A model generated the notes under the pieces. The model was not told the DNA's origin, did no database searches, and saw only the letters and a list, made by a program, of their open reading frames with translations. This document shows positions 41,099 to 49,375 of a DNA stretch of 64,000 nt, piece by piece. The position numbers and the translations under genes were made by a program. Within the stretch, counting starts at the first letter, position 1. The number at the start of each line of letters is the position of its first letter. Origin of the DNA: Nocardiopsis ganjiahuensis DSM 45031 (GTDB taxonomy: Bacteria; Actinomycetota; Actinomycetes; Streptosporangiales; Streptosporangiaceae); contig NZ_ANBA01000002.1 of the NCBI RefSeq assembly GCF_000341085.1, forward strand, positions 62,001 to 126,000, in the 5' to 3' direction.

Positions 41099-44000
41099 AT
41101 GAGATTCGGGGTGCTCGGTCCACTCGCCGTGTGGACCTCCAGGGGTGAGCCGGTGCGGATACCCGGAACGAAGGTCCGCGCCCTGCTGCTGGCCCTGCTG
41201 GTCCACGAGGGGCACCCGGTCTCCGTGGACCGGCTGGTGGACGCCCTGTGGGACGGCCGCCCGCCGGAGCGGACGGCCGGTGCGCTCCAGGCGAAGGTGT
41301 CCCGGCTGCGCGGGGCGCTGGAGCGGGCCGAACCGGGCGGTCGCGCACTGGTGGAACACGGTCCGGCCGGGTACCGCCTGGCGCTGGAGGCGGCCGAGGT
41401 GGACGCGGACCTGATGCGCGCCCTGGTGGACCGGGCCAGGAGCGCCGCCGAGCCGCGTTCCGGGGCCGAGCTGCTGCGCGAGGCGCTCAGCCTGTGGCGC
41501 GGCCCCGCCTACGCCGACTCCGCCGAGGCGGCGTACGCCCACCACGCGGCCGCCCGGCTGGAGGAACTCCGGCTGACCGTGGTGGAGGAACTGGCCAGGG
41601 CCCGGCTCGACCTGGGCGAACACCGGCTGCTGGTCGGGGAGCTGGGCGACCTGGTGGAGCAGAACCCGCTGCGCGAGGGCCTGCGTGCCGCCCACATGCT
41701 GGCCCTGCACCGGTCGGGCCGCCAGAGCGAGGCACTCGAGAGCTACGAGCGGTTGCGTCTGCGTCTGGCCGAGGAGCTGGGCCTGGACCCGGGTGCGGAA
41801 CTGGCCGCCCTGCACCGGTCCCTGCTGGCCCGGGACCCGTCGTTGGACGCGCCGGCCGAGACTGCTCCCCCGATCCCCCGACGTGTCGGCAACCTGCCCG
41901 AGCCGCTCAGCGCGAGGGCCGACGGAGGCCTCATCGGCCGGAGCGCCCAGATCGCCCGGGTGCGGGAGCTCCTGGCGGCGGACCGGTTCGTCACTCTGGT
42001 GGGCCCGGGCGGGGTCGGCAAGACCCGGCTGGCGGTGGAGGCCCTCCGCGGGATCACCGACCGGTTCCCCGACGGCGTGTGGATGATCGCGCTCGGCGGG
42101 CTCACCGGACCGGCCGCGCGGGAGGCGGCCGAAGCGGGAGCCGGTCCGGGAACGGCAGCGACCGCTCAGGGCCCGGTGGGCGCCGAGGAGATCGCCGAGA
42201 CGGTGGCGGCCGTCCTCGGACTGCGGGAGGGGCCTCTCGGGCACGCGCCGCGGGAGGACGCCCCGGGAGGGGCCGTCGACCAGCTCTGCACGGCTCTGGG
42301 CGACCAGCGGGCGCTGCTTCTGTTCGACACCTGTGAGCACCTGCTGGACCCTGTGGCCAGCCTGTGCGAACGGCTGCTCGGTTCGGCACCGCAGGTCCGT
42401 GCCCTGGCCACCAGCCACGAGCCGCTGGGGCTGGCCGACGAGCGGGTCCACCCGGTGCCGCCGCTGGACCTGCCCGAAAACACCGGCGGGGCCGAGGAGT
42501 CGGCCGCGGTACGCCTCTTCGTCGAACGCGCGGAGCGCTCCTCCCCGGGGTTCGTGCTCTCCGCGGACAATCTTGAGACGGTGACCGCCGTCTGCCGTCG
42601 CCTGGACGGGCTGCCCCTCGCCCTCGAACTGGCCGCCACCCGGGTCCGCACCCTGGGGGTCCGTGAACTCGCACGGCGGTTGGACGACCGCTTCCAGGTG
42701 CTCGGACGAGGCCATCGCACAGCGCCCGAACGCCAACGGACCCTGCGCGCGGTGATGGCCTGGAGCTGGGATCTGCTCGCCGACGACGAGCGAGCGGTCC
42801 TGCGCAGGCTCTCCGTCCACCGGGGCGGCTGCACCCTGGAGGCCGCCGAGCTGGTCTGCTCCGGTGGCGGGGTGGAGCGCGCGGACGTACTGGACGTGGT
42901 CGCCCGGCTGGCGGACCGCTCCCTGGTGGTGGTCGAGGACGACGGTTCGGGCCCCAGGTACGGGCTGCTGGAGTCGGTGACCGCGTACGGCCTGGAACGG
43001 CTGGCGGACGCCGGCGAGGTCGAGCGGACCCGGCGCGCCCACGCCGAACACCACACCGCTCTGGCCGAGGCCTCCGACGCCGGGTTGCGCGGGGCCCGGC
43101 AGCGGGAGTGGCTGCGCCGGTTGGACGCCGAGTCCGGCAACTTCCGGTGCGCGCTCGAATGGGCTGTCGGCGGAGGTGAGGCCGACCTCGCCCTCCGGCT
43201 GGTCTCCTCCCTGGGGCGGTACTGGGTGATGCGGGGACGGCTGCGGGAGGCGCGCCGGCAGCTGACCGCGGCGCTCGCTGCCGGTGGAGCCGACCGGAGG
43301 AGCGCCGGTGACGTCGGCGGGAGCTCCCCCGCCCGGCTGCGGGCCATGGCCTGGCTCACCGGGCTCGGTTTCCTGTCCTCCGATCACCTGGGCCCCGGCG
43401 GCGGCGACCCCAACGAACAGCTCCGGGTCCTCCTCGAGGCCCACGCGGGCGCGGACGATCCGGAGGGCGCCGCGCACGCCCGGCTGCTGTGCGCGGGCGC
43501 CATGCTGGGTACCGGGGACCTGGTCGTGTCCCTGCGGCTCGCGGAGGAGGCGCTGGCCGTCTTCCGCCGCCTCGGGGACCGGTGGGGCATCGCCTCGACC
43601 CTGGTGGTGCGGGCCGAACAGCGCATGGTCAGCGGCGACCTGAGCCGGTCCCGGGCCGATGCCGAGAGCGCCCTGAACCTGTTCCGGGAGCTCGGGGACG
43701 CGGGTGGCGCCCTGGGCGCCACCCGCATCCTCGGCACGCTGACGGAGATCGGCGGTGACCACGACACCGCGCGCACCCTGCACACCGAGGCCCTGCGCGT
43801 GGCCGAGGACCTGGACCTGTGGGTGTCCGTCTCGGAACAGCTGTCCAGCCTGGGCAGACTGTCCCTGCTCACACGGGACTTCGACACAGCGGCCGAACTC
43901 CACGAACGCGCGCTGCGCATCGCCCGGGAGCGCGCTCACGGCAGCGGCACGGCGTTCGCGGAGAACGGTCTGGCCCTGGCCGACCGCAGACGCGGCAGGC

Positions 44001-44437
44001 TCGACGCGGCCGAGGAACGGATGACCCGGCTCGTGGAGTGGAACAGCGCGAGCGGCTACCTGCCGGGGATCGCGCTGGCCAAGGCCGAGCTGGGGTTCGT
44101 GGCGGAGATGCGCGGTGACGCCGACACCGCCCGGAAGCTGCACGAGGAGGGGCTGGCCGCGGCACGGGCCACCGGTGATCCACGCGCGGTGGCACTGGCC
44201 CACGAGGGTCTGGCGGGGGTCGCGGTGCTCTCCGGGGACGCGGCGGAGGCGGCGCGCCTGCTCGGCACCGCGGCGGCCGAACGGGAGTCGGCGGGCGCGC
44301 CCCTGCCCGAGGCGGAGCGGGGGGACGTCGACCGGATCAGCGCGGCGGCCCGGGGTGTGCTCGGAGGGGACGCCTACGCGGCAGCGTTCGGAGAAGGGCA
44401 CAGTGCGGCAGCGTCCGGGGAAAGACCCGAGGCATAG
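41099..44437 (+). CDS. SARP-family regulator with NB-ARC ATPase and TPR domains (AfsR-like)
   Basis: A 1112-residue multidomain activator. Residues 1-90 form the OmpR-type winged helix (RFGVLGPLAVW...VDALWDG...LRGALE). The bacterial transcriptional activation domain (BTAD) runs about 95-240, ending ELGLDPGAELAALH. An NB-ARC/STAND ATPase begins near 285 with Walker A GPGGVGKTRLA. A helical, TPR-like C-terminus from about 700 holds repeats ending in EEALAVFRRLGDRWG-type units. Such proteins switch on metabolite clusters or stress genes after nucleotide exchange. It is divergent from wrbA with SARP heptamers between. The last codons form part of a tandem repeat. TAACGT ends 7 nt before the ATG (leaderless). 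Confidence 0.9.
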   Translation: MRFGVLGPLAVWTSRGEPVRIPGTKVRALLLALLVHEGHPVSVDRLVDALWDGRPPERTAGALQAKVSRLRGALERAEPGGRALVEHGPAGYRLALEAAEVDADLMRALVDRARSAAEPRSGAELLREALSLWRGPAYADSAEAAYAHHAAARLEELRLTVVEELARARLDLGEHRLLVGELGDLVEQNPLREGLRAAHMLALHRSGRQSEALESYERLRLRLAEELGLDPGAELAALHRSLLARDPSLDAPAETAPPIPRRVGNLPEPLSARADGGLIGRSAQIARVRELLAADRFVTLVGPGGVGKTRLAVEALRGITDRFPDGVWMIALGGLTGPAAREAAEAGAGPGTAATAQGPVGAEEIAETVAAVLGLREGPLGHAPREDAPGGAVDQLCTALGDQRALLLFDTCEHLLDPVASLCERLLGSAPQVRALATSHEPLGLADERVHPVPPLDLPENTGGAEESAAVRLFVERAERSSPGFVLSADNLETVTAVCRRLDGLPLALELAATRVRTLGVRELARRLDDRFQVLGRGHRTAPERQRTLRAVMAWSWDLLADDERAVLRRLSVHRGGCTLEAAELVCSGGGVERADVLDVVARLADRSLVVVEDDGSGPRYGLLESVTAYGLERLADAGEVERTRRAHAEHHTALAEASDAGLRGARQREWLRRLDAESGNFRCALEWAVGGGEADLALRLVSSLGRYWVMRGRLREARRQLTAALAAGGADRRSAGDVGGSSPARLRAMAWLTGLGFLSSDHLGPGGGDPNEQLRVLLEAHAGADDPEGAAHARLLCAGAMLGTGDLVVSLRLAEEALAVFRRLGDRWGIASTLVVRAEQRMVSGDLSRSRADAESALNLFRELGDAGGALGATRILGTLTEIGGDHDTARTLHTEALRVAEDLDLWVSVSEQLSSLGRLSLLTRDFDTAAELHERALRIARERAHGSGTAFAENGLALADRRRGRLDAAEERMTRLVEWNSASGYLPGIALAKAELGFVAEMRGDADTARKLHEEGLAAARATGDPRAVALAHEGLAGVAVLSGDAAEAARLLGTAAAERESAGAPLPEAERGDVDRISAAARGVLGGDAYAAAFGEGHSAAASGERPEA

Positions 44438-44489
44438 GTGTTCGGGGAGGGGACCGGCGCGCAGCGTCCGGGGAGGGGACCGGTGCGCA
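44357..44489 (+). repeat. Five-unit 26-27-bp tandem repeat crossing a stop codon
   Basis: Units start at 44357, 44384, 44411, 44438 and 44464 with lengths 27, 27, 27, 26 and 26. The consensus opens GYGTYCGGRGARGGGAC and closes near YGCGGCA. The first two and a half units are coding (the C-terminal tail of the SARP protein). The stop TAG lies at the end of unit 3 (44435-44437) and the rest is intergenic. A degraded sixth unit may start at 44490. Confidence 0.7.
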
Positions 44490-44581
44490 GGTGCTCGAAG
44501 AGGGCGGCTCCTCCGAACCCCGCGGGGCCGGGCGCCGTCCCACCCGGGTACCGATACCCGAGTCGAGGAGCTGAGCGCCGA

Positions 44582-45565
44582 GTGGATCCGAACACGACCG
44601 CCCCGAGGCGGCACCGGGCCGTGACCGCAGTGGTCGCCCTGACCGCGGCGGGGTTCCTGTTGTACGCACTGGTGCGGATCCTGGGCCTGGAGCGCGGCTT
44701 CCCGCTCGTCCCCCTGCTGGCCTACACCCCTCTCGTGCTGTTCGCCGCCCCGGTCGCCCTGGTGGGTGCCGCGCTGCTGCGGCGCTGGTGGTCGGCGGCG
44801 GCCATCGCCCTGGCCGGGGTCCTGCTGGCGACCGCGGTCCTGCCGCGCGCCTTCGAGGGCCCGGCCGTGGCGTCGGAGGGGCCGCCCCTGGGGCTGCTCA
44901 CTCTCAACGTCCACTTCGGGCACGTGGAACCGGACACCGTCGTGGACCTGGTCCGCGAGCACGGGGTGGAGCTGCTCACCCTCCAGGAGGTCACCCCCGA
45001 GATGGCCGAAGGGCTGGACACGGCCGGGTTGGGCGAGCTGCTGCCGTACTCGGTGGACCACTCCGCACCGGCGGCGGCCGGGGGCACGGTGCACTCGGTG
45101 TACCCGCTCGAGGACCTGGGCGACATCGGGCACGACATCGGTTCGCTGGCCATGCCGCGTGCCGGGCTGGCCGTCCCGGACGCCTCGGGGCCGGTGGAGG
45201 TCGTGTCCGTCCATCCGATGCCGCCGCGCCGCCCCTCCACGATGGCCGCCTGGCGGGACGGGCTGCGAGGGCTGCCCGAGGCCGGCGACGACACCGTCCG
45301 CGTCCTCGCGGGCGACTTCAACGCCACCCTCGACCACGCCGGGATGCGTGACGTCCTGGCCGGCGGCTACACCGACGCCGCCGCCCACCTGGGGCAGGGC
45401 CTGACCGGCACCTGGCCGGTGGGCGATCCGCTGCCCAAGGCCGCCATCGACCACGTGCTGGTGGACGAGCGGATCTCCGTGGAGGAGCTGGAGATCCTCG
45501 ACGTGGCGGGGACCCCGCACCGGGCCCTGGTGGCGCGACTGACCCTGCCGGGCGGGCAGGGCTGA
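44582..45565 (+). CDS. Membrane-anchored endonuclease/exonuclease/phosphatase family protein
   Basis: A 327-residue protein with two or three N-terminal transmembrane helices (AVTAVVALTAAGFLLYALV, PLLAYTPLVLFAAPVALVGAALL, AAAIALAGVLLATAV). An EEP domain follows from about 100. Its motifs are LLTLNVHFG, ELLTLQEVTPEM (catalytic Glu), VLAGDFNATLDH (Asp/Asn) and KAAIDHVLVDERI (His). It probably hydrolyses phosphodiesters, phospholipid or DNA on the membrane outside. GTG 44582 follows GAGGAG. A dyad CGGGTA-CCGA-TACCCG (44545-44560) lies just upstream as a possible operator. Confidence 0.82.
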   Translation: MDPNTTAPRRHRAVTAVVALTAAGFLLYALVRILGLERGFPLVPLLAYTPLVLFAAPVALVGAALLRRWWSAAAIALAGVLLATAVLPRAFEGPAVASEGPPLGLLTLNVHFGHVEPDTVVDLVREHGVELLTLQEVTPEMAEGLDTAGLGELLPYSVDHSAPAAAGGTVHSVYPLEDLGDIGHDIGSLAMPRAGLAVPDASGPVEVVSVHPMPPRRPSTMAAWRDGLRGLPEAGDDTVRVLAGDFNATLDHAGMRDVLAGGYTDAAAHLGQGLTGTWPVGDPLPKAAIDHVLVDERISVEELEILDVAGTPHRALVARLTLPGGQG

Positions 45566-45629
45566 GGAAGTTCGGCGCTCATCACGGCGTTTTGACCCTC
45601 ACACCGGTGTGACGGGTTACCGTCGCCGC

Positions 45630-46466
45630 ATGAGCGAGCTGACCGAACCCCTGACCGGCCCCCGTCTCCAGGTCGTCCTGCCCGACGAGTCGCCCGACAT
45701 GTCCCCGAAGACCCTCGTGGAGCTGGGTGTGCGCGCCGAGGGACTCGGCGCGCACACCGTGTGGCTGCCCGACCACCTGCTGCCGCCCGAGCCCTACGGG
45801 AGCGCCTTCGGGGGCGTGTACGAGCCCCTCGTGACCCTGGCGTACCTGGCGGCGCGCACGAAGCGGGTCCGGCTGGGCACGTCCGTGCTGGTGCTGCCGA
45901 TGCGCGATCCGTTCGTCCTGGCGAAGCAGGTGGCCACACTGGACCGGCTGTCGGGCGGCCGGTTCACGCTCGGAGTGGGCGTGGGCTGGGCACGCGAGGA
46001 GTTCGCGGCGGTGGGGTCCGACTTCACCAGCCGGGGCGCCCGGGCGGACGAGGCGCTGGCGCTGCTCCGGCACCTGTTCGAGGGCGAGGGGGCCTTCCAG
46101 GGGAGGTTCCACGCCTACGAGCAGGGGGTGTTCGAGCCGCGTCCGGCGGAACGGATCCGGGTGATGGTCGGCGGGGGCTCGGAGGCGGCGTTGCGCCGGG
46201 CCGCGGAGTGGGCCGACGAGTGGCAGGGGGTCGACCCGGCTCCGAAGGCCTTCCGGGCGGCCCGGAACCGGTTGCGCGAGCTCACCCGCCGCCCGGTCGG
46301 GGCCGGGGTCCGGATGGCGTGGGCCGGGGGTGAGGAGGAGTTCGCCGCGGCGGTCGCGCGCTTCCGTGAGCTGGCGGCGTCGGGCGCGGACTCGGTGGCG
46401 GTCTGGTTCGGGGAGGTGGAGGGCTTCGAGGAGCGCATGGTGCGGTTCGTGGCGGCACTGCGCTGA
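45630..46466 (+). CDS. LLM-class F420/FMN-dependent oxidoreductase
   Basis: A 278-residue luciferase-like TIM-barrel flavoprotein. LQVVLPDESPDMSPKTLVELGVRAEGLGAHTVWLPDHLL opens the domain, TLAYLAARTKRVRLGTSVLVLPMRDPFVLAKQVATLDRLSGGRFTLGVGVGWAREEF near 63-120 is the family signature and VMVGGGSEAALRRAAEWADEWQG near 170 closes it. Cofactor F420 or FMN cannot be distinguished by eye. TACCGT ends 6 nt before the ATG (leaderless). Substrate unknown. Confidence 0.85.
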   Translation: MSELTEPLTGPRLQVVLPDESPDMSPKTLVELGVRAEGLGAHTVWLPDHLLPPEPYGSAFGGVYEPLVTLAYLAARTKRVRLGTSVLVLPMRDPFVLAKQVATLDRLSGGRFTLGVGVGWAREEFAAVGSDFTSRGARADEALALLRHLFEGEGAFQGRFHAYEQGVFEPRPAERIRVMVGGGSEAALRRAAEWADEWQGVDPAPKAFRAARNRLRELTRRPVGAGVRMAWAGGEEEFAAAVARFRELAASGADSVAVWFGEVEGFEERMVRFVAALR

Positions 46467-46618
46467 GGACGCGCTCCGGCGGACGCGCCCCGCGGGTGTG
46501 TGTGCCCGCGGAGGCGTGCCCGCAGGTGTGGGGCCGCGGGTGTGTGCCCGGGTGGACGCACCCGGAGGGGCCCTCCGGCGTGCCCCTTCTCCGGGGCAGT
46601 CCTTCGGACCGCCCCCAG

Positions 46619-46855
46619 CTACTCCTGGTTGCGCAGCAGGCCCCGGCCGCCGTACTTCTTGTGGATGGCCTGCTTGGACACCCCGAGGGCCTCGGCGATC
46701 CGGGCCCAGGTGGCGCCCTGGTTGCGGGCGCGGCGTACCAGGACGGCTTCGGCCCGCTCGGCCTCCCCGCGCAGTTGGACGACCGCGCCCAACCCCGCCA
46801 GGGGATCGTCGCCGTTCATGGCCCGGGCGAGCGCGCTGAGGTGTTCGGTGTCCAT
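46619..46855 (-). CDS. 78-residue helix-turn-helix protein, probably autoregulated
   Basis: A 78-residue cytosolic protein. The N-terminal helix region is acidic and Ala-rich. The C-terminal part QGATWARIAEALGVSKQAIHKKYGG (46-70) is a clear helix-turn-helix of the AsnC/recombinase-like type found in many actinobacterial small regulators. No ligand domain is present. Its start codon lies inside an inverted repeat TGGGTCAA-N6-TTGACCCA. The -10-like TACAGT sits between the arms and 6 nt before the ATG, so the protein could shut down its own leaderless transcript. Targets elsewhere are unknown. Confidence 0.75.
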   Translation of the reverse strand: MDTEHLSALARAMNGDDPLAGLGAVVQLRGEAERAEAVLVRRARNQGATWARIAEALGVSKQAIHKKYGGRGLLRNQE

Positions 46856-46876
46856 GGGTCAACTGTAATTGACCCA
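46855..46876. promoter_or_regulatory. Perfect inverted repeat over the promoter of the HTH gene
   Basis: TGGGTCAA, 6 bp, TTGACCCA. One arm touches the ATG and the other lies upstream of the -10-like TACAGT on the minus strand. It is a likely operator of the 78-residue HTH protein. Confidence 0.65.
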
Positions 46877-46962
46877 TCCCGAATCGGGCGAGTCCAGAAC
46901 CAGACGGCGGAAAACGAACGGTATCCAAGGGGCCCCGGAGAACGGGTCGCTAGGTTGAGTGC

Positions 46963-47412
46963 ATGCTCACCATCGAACGCGCGCTGAAGACCGACGTGGA
47001 GGCGATCGTGGCCATGCTGGCCGACGACCCTCTGGGAGCCCAGCGGGAGACCCCCGAAGACCTGTCCCACTACCGCGAGGCCTTCGAGGTCATCGACGCC
47101 GACCCCCACCAGTACCTGGCCGTGGCCCGCCGGAACGGCCGTGTGGTCGGCACCCTCCAGCTCACCGTCGTCCCGGGCCTGTCCCGGCGCGGCGCCACAC
47201 GGGCGCAGATCGAGGGCGTCCGGGTGCACGCGGACGAGCGCGGCAGCGGGTTGGGCAGCGAACTGCTGGAGTGGGCCGAACGGGAGGCCCGGGGGCGCGG
47301 CTGTGTGATGCTGCAACTGACCTCGGACGTCAAACGGCAGGACGCCCACCGCTTCTACCAGCGGCTGGGCTACGAGGCCAGCCACATCGGCTTCAAGAAG
47401 CGGCTGATCTGA
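46963..47412 (+). CDS. GNAT family N-acetyltransferase
   Basis: A 149-residue GNAT. VEGV-type strand 4 IEGVRVHADERGSGLGSELLEWAEREARGRG near 84 holds the acetyl-CoA loop R-G-S-G-L-G. DAHRFYQRLGYEASHIGFKKRL ends the fold. The N-terminal ALKTDVEAIVAMLADDPLG region resembles YpeA/ArgA-like GNATs of unknown acceptor. TAGGTT ends 6 nt before the ATG (leaderless). It is divergent from the small HTH gene, whose operator may also reach it. Confidence 0.83.
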   Translation: MLTIERALKTDVEAIVAMLADDPLGAQRETPEDLSHYREAFEVIDADPHQYLAVARRNGRVVGTLQLTVVPGLSRRGATRAQIEGVRVHADERGSGLGSELLEWAEREARGRGCVMLQLTSDVKRQDAHRFYQRLGYEASHIGFKKRLI

Positions 47413-47695
47413 CCCGTCACAGGGTGGTGGTGTCGGTGCGGACCGCCCGGGTCACCCGGGCGGCGTCGCCGGTGGCGAGGAGGCCGGACAGGGCTCCGCG
47501 CTGCGGGGCGAGGCTTCGGGTGCGCTGCGCCGGGCTCCGGGAGCCCGGGGCCGCCCCGGTGGCGGAGGAGCCCCAGCACGGCTTCGGGCACGGCCCCGTC
47601 GGCCGGGAGCGGGCCCTGGACCTGTGACCGGATCGGTCCGGTAGCGGTCGGGATCGTGCCTGGCCCGAGGCGCGGCCCGCTGGAAGGGTTCAGGT

Positions 47696-48304
47696 ATGAG
47701 CACTGAACACGGGACCGGCAGAGCACTCCTGGTCGTCGACGCACAGCGGTCCTTCCTCCAGCGCGAGAGCTGGCAGGCCTCCTCCGACCCCCGGGTCGCC
47801 GAACCGATCGGCAGGCTGGTCGACCACTTCCGCAGCCGGGGCGACCGGGTCGTCTGGGTCATGCACACCGAACCCGGAAGCGGAACGGTGTTCGACCCCG
47901 CCCGCGGGTTCGTGGAGCCGATGCCCGGTCTGGCCCCGGCCGACGGCGAACCCCTGCTCACCAAGACCGCGCACAGCGCGTTCACCGGCACCGACCTGCA
48001 ACGTATGCTGACCGACTGGGGTGTCGGCGAGGTCACCGTCTGCGGGGTGCGTACCGAACAGTGCTGCGAGACCACCACCCGAGCGGGTTCGGAGCTGGGG
48101 TTCACCATGACCTTCGCGGTGGACGCCACGGCGACCGAGCCCATCGAGGCTCCGGGAAGCGCTCCCGGCCGCTCCCTCCAGGAGGTCCTCGACGACCCGG
48201 GCACCCTTCTGCCCAAGGACGTCGTCACCCGCACCGTCTACGCCCTGTCCGGCCGCTTCGCCCGTGTGCGGACGGTGGACGAGATCGTCGCGGGCGACCG
48301 CTGA
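47696..48304 (+). CDS. Isochorismatase-family cysteine hydrolase
   Basis: A 202-residue cysteine hydrolase. The triad is complete: Asp15 in LLVVDAQRSFL, Lys90 in LTKTAHSAFTGTDL and Cys123 in CGVRTEQCCETTTR. Family members cleave isochorismate, nicotinamide, ureas or N-carbamoyl compounds; the isochorismatase and the nicotinamidase cannot be separated from the motifs alone. The following GlxA-type regulator starts 24 bp later on the same strand, so the pair is likely an operon in which the hydrolase substrate is sensed by the regulator. Confidence 0.87.
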   Translation: MSTEHGTGRALLVVDAQRSFLQRESWQASSDPRVAEPIGRLVDHFRSRGDRVVWVMHTEPGSGTVFDPARGFVEPMPGLAPADGEPLLTKTAHSAFTGTDLQRMLTDWGVGEVTVCGVRTEQCCETTTRAGSELGFTMTFAVDATATEPIEAPGSAPGRSLQEVLDDPGTLLPKDVVTRTVYALSGRFARVRTVDEIVAGDR

Positions 48305-48328
48305 GGGTTCGGCTAGGGTGACCGGATC

Positions 48329-49228
48329 GTGCGCAAGATCGTCTTCCTGCTCCTGCCCGGGCTCCACCTGCTGGACCTGGCCGGCCCGGCCCAGGTGTTC
48401 TCCACCCTGGCCGGCCTGGGCCACCCGGTGGAGCTCCACCACGTCTCCGCCACCTCCGACGTGCCCACCGCCCAGGGAGTGGGGCTGCGGGCCGCGGTCG
48501 ACTGGCCCTCCCTCGGCCCCGACGACCTGGTGCTGGTCCCCGGCTGGCGGACCTCCGGGCCCGCACCCAGTGCGACTCCGGGCCAGGTCGGGGCGCTGAC
48601 GGCGCACCATGCGGCCGGGGGCACGGTGGCGAGCGTGTGCTCGGGGGCGTTCGTCCTGGCGCGGGCCGGACTGCTGGACGGGCGCCGGTGCACCACCCAC
48701 CACTCCCTCCAGGCCGATCTGGCCCGCCGCTACCCGCGCGCCCGTGTCGTACCGGACGTGCTGTACGTGTCCGACAGCCGGGTGGTGACCTCGGCGGGCA
48801 TCGCCAGCGGTATCGACCTCGCCCTCCATCTGGCGACCCGGTGGCACGGGCCCTCCGTGGCGGCCTCCGTGGCCCGGGAGATGGTGGTCTACGCTCGCCG
48901 CAACGGCGACGAACCCCAGGCCAGCGCGATGCTGCGGCACCGGGGCCACCCGGTGGACGTGGTGCACCGGGTACAGGACACCATCGACGCCCGGTTCACC
49001 GAACCCCTTCCGCTGGCCGAGCTCGCCGCCTCGGCCGGGGTCAGCGAACGCACCCTCACCCGGGCTTTCGCCGAGGCCACCGGGCTGACCCCGCTGCGGT
49101 ACCAGCAGCAGCTGCGGTTGGAACGCGCCGAGCAGATGATCGGTGAGGGTTCGACCCTGGACTCGGCGGCGCGGACCGTGGGCTTCCAGGACGCCCGGAT
49201 GCTCCGCCGCCTGCGCTCGCGAGCCTGA
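48329..49228 (+). CDS. GlxA-family AraC-type regulator (DJ-1/PfpI plus HTH)
   Basis: A 299-residue regulator. Residues 1-180 form a DJ-1/PfpI-like class I glutamine amidotransferase fold (IVFLLLPGLHLLDLAGPAQVF; VCSGAFVLARAGLLDGRRCTTH with the conserved Cys). The C-terminal 100 residues are an AraC HTH pair (LAELAASAGVSERTLTRAFAEATGLTPLRYQQQLRLERAEQMI). It starts at GTG 48329. Cotranscription with the isochorismatase-like gene suggests it controls that enzyme or related genes. It closes with a run of direct repeats beyond its stop. Confidence 0.87.
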   Translation: MRKIVFLLLPGLHLLDLAGPAQVFSTLAGLGHPVELHHVSATSDVPTAQGVGLRAAVDWPSLGPDDLVLVPGWRTSGPAPSATPGQVGALTAHHAAGGTVASVCSGAFVLARAGLLDGRRCTTHHSLQADLARRYPRARVVPDVLYVSDSRVVTSAGIASGIDLALHLATRWHGPSVAASVAREMVVYARRNGDEPQASAMLRHRGHPVDVVHRVQDTIDARFTEPLPLAELAASAGVSERTLTRAFAEATGLTPLRYQQQLRLERAEQMIGEGSTLDSAARTVGFQDARMLRRLRSRA

Positions 49229-49240
49229 CCCGGCCGCACG

Positions 49241-49293
49241 GGAGAGCGTTCCCGCGTTCCGGAGAGCGCTCCCGCGTTCCGAAGAGCGCTCCA
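49241..49293 (+). repeat. Three 20-bp direct repeats
   Basis: Units start at 49241, 49261 and 49281 with a period of exactly 20 bp: GGAGAGCGTTCCCGCGTTCC, GGAGAGCGCTCCCGCGTTCC, then a partial GAAGAGCGCTCCA. They lie between GlxA and the alkylsulfatase gene. Each contains a GAGCGYTC dyad, also present in other intergenic hairpins of the window. Confidence 0.6.
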
Positions 49294-49375
49294 CCGTGGC
49301 AGGAGGGCGTCCCGTCCTTCGGCGGGCGCTCTCCCCTGCGGCGGAACCGCTCGCTGCCTCCGCCGAGGGGCGCGG

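Noticed and set aside
40955..45520. Open frame of about 1,520 codons on the minus strand
   Set aside because: It is antisense to the SARP regulator and EEP gene, His/Gln/Arg-rich with no domain, and starts inside a neighbouring gene: a GC-bias shadow.
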